Origin: Rhinolophus ferrumequinum
Lineage: Eukaryota > Chordata > Mammalia > Chiroptera > Rhinolophidae
NCBI RefSeq assembly: GCF_004115265.2
Contig: NC_046300.1
Span: 37,318,788 to 37,382,787 of the forward strand
Direction: 5' to 3'
Length of the DNA: 64,000 bases
This document shows positions 57,860 through 64,000 of the stretch, in pieces (positions within the stretch are counted from its first letter, which is position 1; every line of letters starts with the position of its first letter). The notes under the pieces are model-generated. The model saw only the letters and a program-made list of their open reading frames with translations. It made no database searches and was not told the DNA's origin. The position numbers and the translations under genes were made by a program.

Positions 57860-58448
57860 CTGCAGTATTGCCTCTGCTTCAGACCCCAGTTGCAAGTCTG
57901 TGCCTCTGACTAACCATGGCTCCCTCCTCGAGTTCCATCATTTGTTGGAACCCTTCAGAAAGCTCAGGAAAACATTTACTTACCAATTTATTTTAAAGGA
58001 TATTAAAAGGATACAGATGAACAGCCAGATGAAGGTACATGTGACAAGATCTGGGAGGGTCACAAGTACAGGAACTTCTGTCCCTGTGAAACGGGGGTGT
58101 GCCACCCTCCTGGCACATGGGTGCATTGACCCACTTGGAAGCTCATCAAATTTTATTAAAGAGTTTTTTTTAAAGACCTTTAAGCTCCAGCCTCCCCCAC
58201 TCGTCCCCTTCCCAGGGGTTGGTAGGTGGGACAGAAAGTTCCAGCCCTCTAATCACTTGGTCTTTTTCTGGTGGTGAGCCCCGTCCTGAGGCTCTCCAGC
58301 CTCTTCATTCATTAGCATTAACTCCGCTGTGCTCACAAAGGACTCCTTATGAATGACCAAAAACACTCATCACTGAGGGAATTCCAAGGGTTTTGAGCTG
58401 TGTGCCAAGAACTGGGACAAAGACCTGACATATTTATTACACCACAGA
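57860..58448 (-). mobile_element. LTR-type repeat fossil, reverse orientation, family uncertain
   Basis: AAAGGATACAGATGAACAGC, AGTACAGGAACTTCTGTCCC, AAAGTTCCAGCCCTCTAATC and GAATTCCAAGGGTTTTGAGC recall a mammalian ERV LTR in reverse. Old and decayed, no internal part beside it. The long plus-strand ORF running through it is a chance frame. Confidence 0.5.
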
Positions 58449-58527
58449 CACAACGGTCTAGTGCTTACAAGTGGGATGATATTATTTGGGAGTCATTGGT
58501 ATATTTATCAGTGGTTCTTAACCTTTT

Positions 58528-58756
58528 TTTTTTAAATTTTATTGGGGAACATTTGGGAACAGTGTTTCTCCAGGGCCCATCAGCTCCAAGTCGTCGTCCT
58601 TCATCTAATTGTGGAGGACACAGCTCAGCTCCAAGTCCAGTCGCCGTTTTCAATCTTAGTTGCAGGGGGTGCCGGCCACCATCCCATGGGGGAATTGAAC
58701 TGGCAACTTTGTTGTTGAGAGCTCCTGCTCTAACCAACTGAGCCAGCCAGCCGCCC
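58528..58756 (-). mobile_element. Rhin-1-like tRNA-derived SINE (copy 3) with perfect target duplication
   Basis: Reverse orientation. T-rich tail, ATTGGGGAACATTTGGGAAC, CTCCAGGGCCCATCAGCTCC, body, and head complement ending AGCCAGCCAGCCGCCC. A 16-base direct repeat TGGTTCTTAACCTTTT flanks it (58512-58527 and 58757-58772), marking a clean target-site duplication. Confidence 0.95.
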
Positions 58757-60234
58757 TGGTTCTTAACCTTTTAAAGATAACAGCCTCAACATCCCATTTC
58801 CCAGAAAAACATGCATTTACCTAAAGAATCACATAATTCCAAGGAGTTCATGGATTCCCTGAAACTCACACATCATCTTGAGTTAGTAATTCCTATTCTC
58901 TACTCATCCCAAAGTCAGTCACAAAAACACATACAGGAAAATTTTAAAGTCACTTAAAATCATTTTGGAATAGTAAAAATTGTAACAGTACAGCTTTAAA
59001 ACTTACGTAAGGTATCATGAGGGGGACTTGGCTCTGAAGAACAACAGTCTTTTGCCCAGAGTATGTTAGTGATCTTCCATAAGGTGTATTGGGCTCTGTG
59101 TAGCAGGCCTGGGAGGCAGAGCTAGGTTAGCTGGAGATGCAAGACAGGCAAAGTAAGGCATTGTGGGTCTGGGCACAGGCAGAGTGGAGTAGATGGAGAC
59201 ACAGGTGGCTCATAATATTGGCGTGATTGTCACAGGCCACAATGTGGAGGATGGATCAGACAGATCCTGAGTGGTACTCTAACAGGAAAGCTAGTACACC
59301 AATTGCTGGAAGTGGTGGGCTGAGTCTAAGTCAAGCACCATGGATAGCTCCAAGGCAAGGGTGTTTACTGCCTCTAAGAATCTGGTGCAAATAAGGCTGT
59401 TTTTCATCAGGAGGCAGCTAGTCTGTCTGGACAATACTAGTGAGGTATATATACCATGAAAGACGGTACTCAGGATCTCTAAGTCACTACGTGATTGAAA
59501 TCTTGAATAATAATTTAAACTTACGGTCCAAGACAACACCATAGCCATATCTGAATAGCCTCACTCTGTTATGTCAGGATTGGAAAGTCGGCATTTGAAT
59601 GCATTCGATTAGATTTCCTGGGCTATATTATCATCTTGGGAGGCATTTAAATGAACCTCAGCCAACCCAGGGAGTATCTCCATCTTTGTAAAACTCCTCA
59701 CAACTCTTGTCACTGCTGTAAAATGGTTCTGGCTCTCTTGGACTTACAGATTATACTGTTTTTCACCATAGATTCTTACTTAGTTAATTTATTCTATCTG
59801 GAGGCATCTCTTCTTGGCCCTCAGTTTTCAGACATTTCCATCTACACTGAAGAGTAAACGGATAGAATTTCATAGTGAGAGGGAACCTTAAAGGTCATCT
59901 AGGTCCATAGAGCTCTTTGTGATTTGTACCATACTTTAAAAGGATAAACATTGCAATACCTGATTACGAAGAAGCATGAACACTAAATTGCGTTCAGTTC
60001 TTATGACCACAAAAGCATGTTTATAGCAATTGTTGATATTACACAAGACCTATATTAATATTTCATTTCTTAAAAAACCTCATTACAGAAAAAGAAAAGG
60101 CTATTCTTTATACACCTTTAAATCTAATGGTGCCTGGTTTTTCTATTATGAAAAAAAGATCTCCCTTTGTGTGAGTGTAAAATTATGGAATCTTTGCCTG
60201 GAAGAAACCTGCAGATAATCTCTAGTTCATTCTT

Positions 60235-60340
60235 GGCATTTTTTTTTAATTGGGTAAAACAGATCCAGAGAGACTGACTTGCCCACTGTCATATGCTGTT
60301 ATATAAAGTGTCAGAGTCAGATTTCCAGACACCTAAATTT
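60235..60340 (-). repeat. MIR-like fragment, reverse orientation
   Basis: AACAGATCCAGAGAGACTGA and CTTGCCCACTGTCATATGCT resemble the reverse MIR core. Confidence 0.5.
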
Positions 60341-62399
60341 TAAAAAATTGTGTGCATAACCTTACCAGAATCTTATTTTGTGAGCACTGATTTATTTACT
60401 ATTTATTTTAAAATATGTTATCATGTAAAGCCTGATTTTCAGTCTTAATTATTTATTGAGAGGTCAGGATTGCCTCTTATCCAAGAAGATTAATTTTAAA
60501 ATTATATATTTAAGTATTTTCATAATTGTGTTTGTGAAATTAAAGCAGATTATATTCTGGGAATATTGGTTGTCATAAGTACGTTACATTCTATACTGAT
60601 GGCACTCAGCTAAACTGTGCAGTGTGTTTTTATAAACTTTCCAAACTTGCTAGAGGCTGCAGAAAAACAGGGCTTTGATTAATTTTGGGAAGGAGGATGC
60701 CGTGAACCTCTAGAAACACCAAAGAATGAATTCATGATTTTTAAAAAAAAGGGGGGGATAAAAACAGTTGCAAAAATACTGTGTGATGGGTCTGAAAAAA
60801 TTTAATGAGCATCTAATTGAGTCATAATTTGGCCAGACGTTTACCAGAATACAAAAAGTAAAAGAAAGCAAAACAAAAAAGCCCACCCAAATCTTGGGTT
60901 TTAAATAATACTTGTGCATTTTCTCCTGATTTTTCTTCCTTTGGGAGGCGAGTGGGAATTTTGGAATACACTGGAAGGTCGTAATCTCTGGCTACGGGGA
61001 AAAAGTTGGTCTTTGTTGGTGATGTTATCCTTTTTGTATTGTTCCAGATATTTTCCCTCAAAATTAGGAAAGAATTATGTAGGAGTTACTTTTGTTTAAA
61101 ATAAATGTGAAATAAATGCTCTGGCAGAGAAATACTGCGTTTCACCAGAACTCTTCCAACAGTGAGGCATCAGTATTTAGGATTTTGTGAGTTTATCACA
61201 CCAGAAACAAAGGGGAGGACACATAATTTGAAATTAAGGCACAGTTAAATAAAATGCTGATATTAAAGTATTGACAGCTGATATTCTGGGTTGTGGCATC
61301 CCTAATCTCTTGAGAAGCAAATACAAACACATCAAATGTTCCTGGGCTTTATAATGAATAACTTGAATTTGTGTCTGATCTAAGCCATTTGTCTGGCATT
61401 TCAGAAAATTGTCAAAGTGACAAAGGAAGCATTTTTTTGGACTGAGAGTTTTGCAGACATCAGAAAATCAAATTTTGGTTTCAAATTGTTTGGGGGATGG
61501 GGAATAGTTTCTGGGGCTCCCCGTTGACTGGAACATTGGCTGTTTTAGTTAGTGGTTCTCAATTCTGCCAGACTTAACACCTTTTGTAGTACCTGCTTGG
61601 CTATCCTGAAGTGAAATCCATAGGTAAGATAACTATCGTCACATGTAACTTTTAAAGAGTTGGTGTAGTGCCCCAACTATATTAAGAGAGAGCAGGAAAC
61701 GAATTTATATCATTTAAAGAAGTAAATACTCAGACATGACTATTCTAAAAAGAAGTAATAACGTGGTGATATATGTGCAGGTGTATGTAGTTTGGCTACG
61801 GATGTGACCTTTACACTGCGTACTGACTTAGGTATGTTGTAATGGTTAGTTAAGTGTTTTTTGGGTTTTTTTTTAATGTGACTTTCTGAAAGGAACAACT
61901 TTTGGTAAAGGTCCTAGCAGGTCAAAGTATACCTTTTCTTTATTTATATGGGAGTTGCATTCTTGGAAAATTGTATTGTAAAGGTACAAAACATACTTTA
62001 TGTTTATATGTAAAATAGAGCTAGATTCTAGTCTCAGATAATTAAAAATGGGTTTCTTGCCTATATGAGTGCCTAGTGGAAAGTGTTTTGGGATGTGGGC
62101 CAGTTGTCCCGTGCCTTGCAGAGCATCTGGCACCTTTAGTCCTTGCCCACTAGATATCAGCAGCACCTGTTGTCATTTTGACAGCAAAGCCACTTCCATG
62201 AATTTATAGAACATATCTTATGGAGTAGCGCTGTGCCTGTTTAGGACTGCTGTGAGCATGGGCCTTTCTGAATGGTATGTGTGTCTTAGCGTACCTCCCT
62301 CTTTCTCTGCTGCACTTCTCCTTTCCACTAGCTTGTGACAGTGTCTGGTATAAGGACGTGGAAATAAAATGTGCTGTTAGACATTTTCCCCATAGCATG

Positions 62400-62580
62400 T
62401 ATAGCCTTCTAGTCTATATTATTTATTTATTATGTTGATTGCTTTTTGTCTTTCTCCCCTTGCTGAAATGTAAGCTCTGCAAAGGTGGGCTTTTTTGGGG
62501 GCAGGGGTGTCCTTGTTCATTGCCTAGAACAGTGCCACCATAGCTGTTTGAATATTTATTGACTGGCTGAATAAGAGTAC
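62400..62580 (+). repeat. L2 3' end fragment
   Basis: GAAATGTAAGCTCTGCAAAG, GCCTAGAACAGTGCCACCAT and GAATATTTATTGACTGGCTG are an L2 3' end. Confidence 0.75.
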
Positions 62581-62689
62581 AACTTCAGCTTTGTTTTGTA
62601 TTTCCAAGTGCACACTATATCATAATACTAAACTGCATTTTTCAAACATACTGCATTGCTTCAGAATTGTCTTTTGCGTGTGTTGTACT

Positions 62690-62960
62690 TTCCACCTAGA
62701 GTATTTGTCTTTTTATCCCTCCCCGTTGGCAAATTAATATTAGTCTTTCCTCACTGCTTAGCCACCACCTTCCATTATTAATCTTGTGTACACTTTTCTG
62801 GTTATACTTATCATGTGTTACAAGGTACCCTTGTAACTTGCTTACATATCTTCATTCCTGTGCTGTGAACGCCCTGAGGGTAAGGGAATCTATCTTATCT
62901 ATTACCAGCACCTAGCATAATACCTGGTAAATTAAAGATATTCACATGTTGAATTTCAGC
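62690..62960 (+). repeat. L2 3' end fragment
   Basis: CTGTGAACGCCCTGAGGGTA, ATTACCAGCACCTAGCATAA and TACCTGGTAAATTAAAGATA follow the L2 3' end, a second copy close to the previous one. Confidence 0.7.
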
Positions 62961-63739
62961 CTGAAATAGGTTTTAAACTGAATCTTTATGAGTTCAAATA
63001 TCCATTTTTTTGGCTTGTGTTTCTTTCATCTCTCCCCCAAACCAAGATGTTCTCTGACAGCGCTGAATGAACATTATGAACAATTTTCTTTTGAAGTTCT
63101 AGTAGTTTGCGGAATAATTAACATGTTACATTTTGATTACCAATCACTAGTTTAAATATTCATTGTTTTAGGGGTCATAATTTCCCCTTGAGAATTATAT
63201 TTTAATTTCTCAAGAACATACGAATTAATTGAGAAAATAGATATGAAATTGCCTTGTAAACTAAACATACTAAACAAGTGTCATGAATTATTAAAATATT
63301 TGTTATCTGTCTACCTTTTCTTTCTGGGTCGGTTGTATGGGAGAGAGACCACTATAAAATGATTAATTACTCCTTGAACTATATACATTGGTATTCTTAA
63401 TTGTGATCTTATACTTTTTCTGTGTCCACAGTGTAACACCTAAAGTTAGTGATAGAAACTGCACAAATTATTACTTTATATGTTTTTAGTGATTTTTAAA
63501 AAAATCTCAAGTAATGAAAAGTTTAGATTTTTAAGTTCAGCACTCATATGCATATTTATTTCTTGCTAAGTACTTAGCTTGCTCTGAGAAAAAGCTGTTA
63601 TTAGGTGAGAAAAGGTATTTTTGTCTAAATAATTAGGCCTTAATCATGAAGATGAATGTGAATAACCAGGAGGGGCCTCAGTGCACTTAAAGCAATTTTC
63701 TTTTTTGTACAAAAGTAGAATTTCTCTGGAATCAGTATT

Positions 63740-63935
63740 TGTGGGGTACTTCTACAGTTTACAGAGGGTTTTCCTTCTGTCATCTCATTTGATCTACGCT
63801 CTGAGTGAGCTCTGTGGTAACGTCACCATTTTATAATTGAAGAAACAGTCTCAGGGTTTTATTTTTGCCCTAAGTCACAAGCTTGTAAGTGGTAGAACTA
63901 GGACTCAAATCCCAGTCTTAAAAAATGCCAAATTA
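63740..63935 (-). repeat. MIR SINE, reverse orientation
   Basis: TACAGTTTACAGAGGGTTTT, GTCATCTCATTTGATCTACG, CACCATTTTATAATTGAAGA, AGTCACAAGCTTGTAAGTGG and ACTCAAATCCCAGTCTT follow the reverse MIR. Confidence 0.85.
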
Positions 63936-64000
63936 TTTGTTCTTCCTACCACACAATACCTGAGAGTGTTAGAAATAAAGAACATTATATATTAATGACA

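Larger units (their letters stand above)
52695..64000 (+). other. ARMC8: ARMC8 intron 1 (5' part)
   Basis: From the GTGAGT donor to the window edge. It holds one palindromic MITE, one Rhin-1-like SINE, L1, L2, MIR and LTR remnants. No other exon was recognised on either strand. All ORFs here (up to 205 codons at 57660-58277) lie in repeats or are chance. Confidence 0.8.

Noticed and set aside
57660-58277. 205-codon plus-strand ORF in ARMC8 intron 1
   Set aside because: It spans two unrelated repeat remnants (ancient repeat and LTR-type fossil), so the frame is fortuitous.

Overview
This window is mammalian nuclear DNA. It has widely spaced multi-exon genes with GT-AG introns, CpG-rich promoters, and abundant L1, L2, MIR, Tigger and MaLR repeats. 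Three copies of a tRNA-headed SINE have bodies resembling the Rhin-1 type known from horseshoe and roundleaf bats, so the best guess is a bat of the Rhinolophoidea. That guess rests on remembered repeat sequence, not on a search.

Layout: (1) 1-9.7 kb has no coding exon I could recognise. It carries a GC/CpG-rich block at about 7.19-7.70 kb with a strong minus-strand splice donor, which may be the non-coding first exon and promoter of DZIP1L, the gene next to A4GNT in human. (2) 10,254-14,581, minus strand: A4GNT, two coding exons, 341 codons, apparently intact. (3) 14.6-28.4 kb: repeat-rich intergenic DNA with L1 pieces, a MaLR LTR and an ERVL pol fossil. (4) 28,779-40,704, minus strand: complete DBR1, eight coding exons, 544 residues, every splice site consensus, with a CpG promoter at about 40.4-40.9 kb. 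(5) 41-52.2 kb: repeat-rich intergenic DNA. (6) 52,650 onward, plus strand: first coding exon of ARMC8 (15 codons) with its CpG island. The rest of the window is its first intron, and the gene runs off the right edge.

The gene order (A4GNT, DBR1, ARMC8 and possibly DZIP1L) and orientations match human 3q22.3. The genes are not functionally linked: A4GNT is a Golgi glycosyltransferase of gastric mucin, DBR1 debranches intron lariats in the nucleus, and ARMC8 is a subunit of the CTLH/GID ubiquitin ligase.

I found no convincing new gene system. The most distinctive material is a family of long-palindrome, TA-flanked mariner-type MITEs (four copies, two in DBR1 intron 3) and an 80-bp MADE1-like element in DBR1 intron 5. 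All could form RNA hairpins when transcribed. There are also clear nested insertions: MITE in L1, MADE1-like element in L2, Tigger in L1, and a CA repeat inside an LTR.
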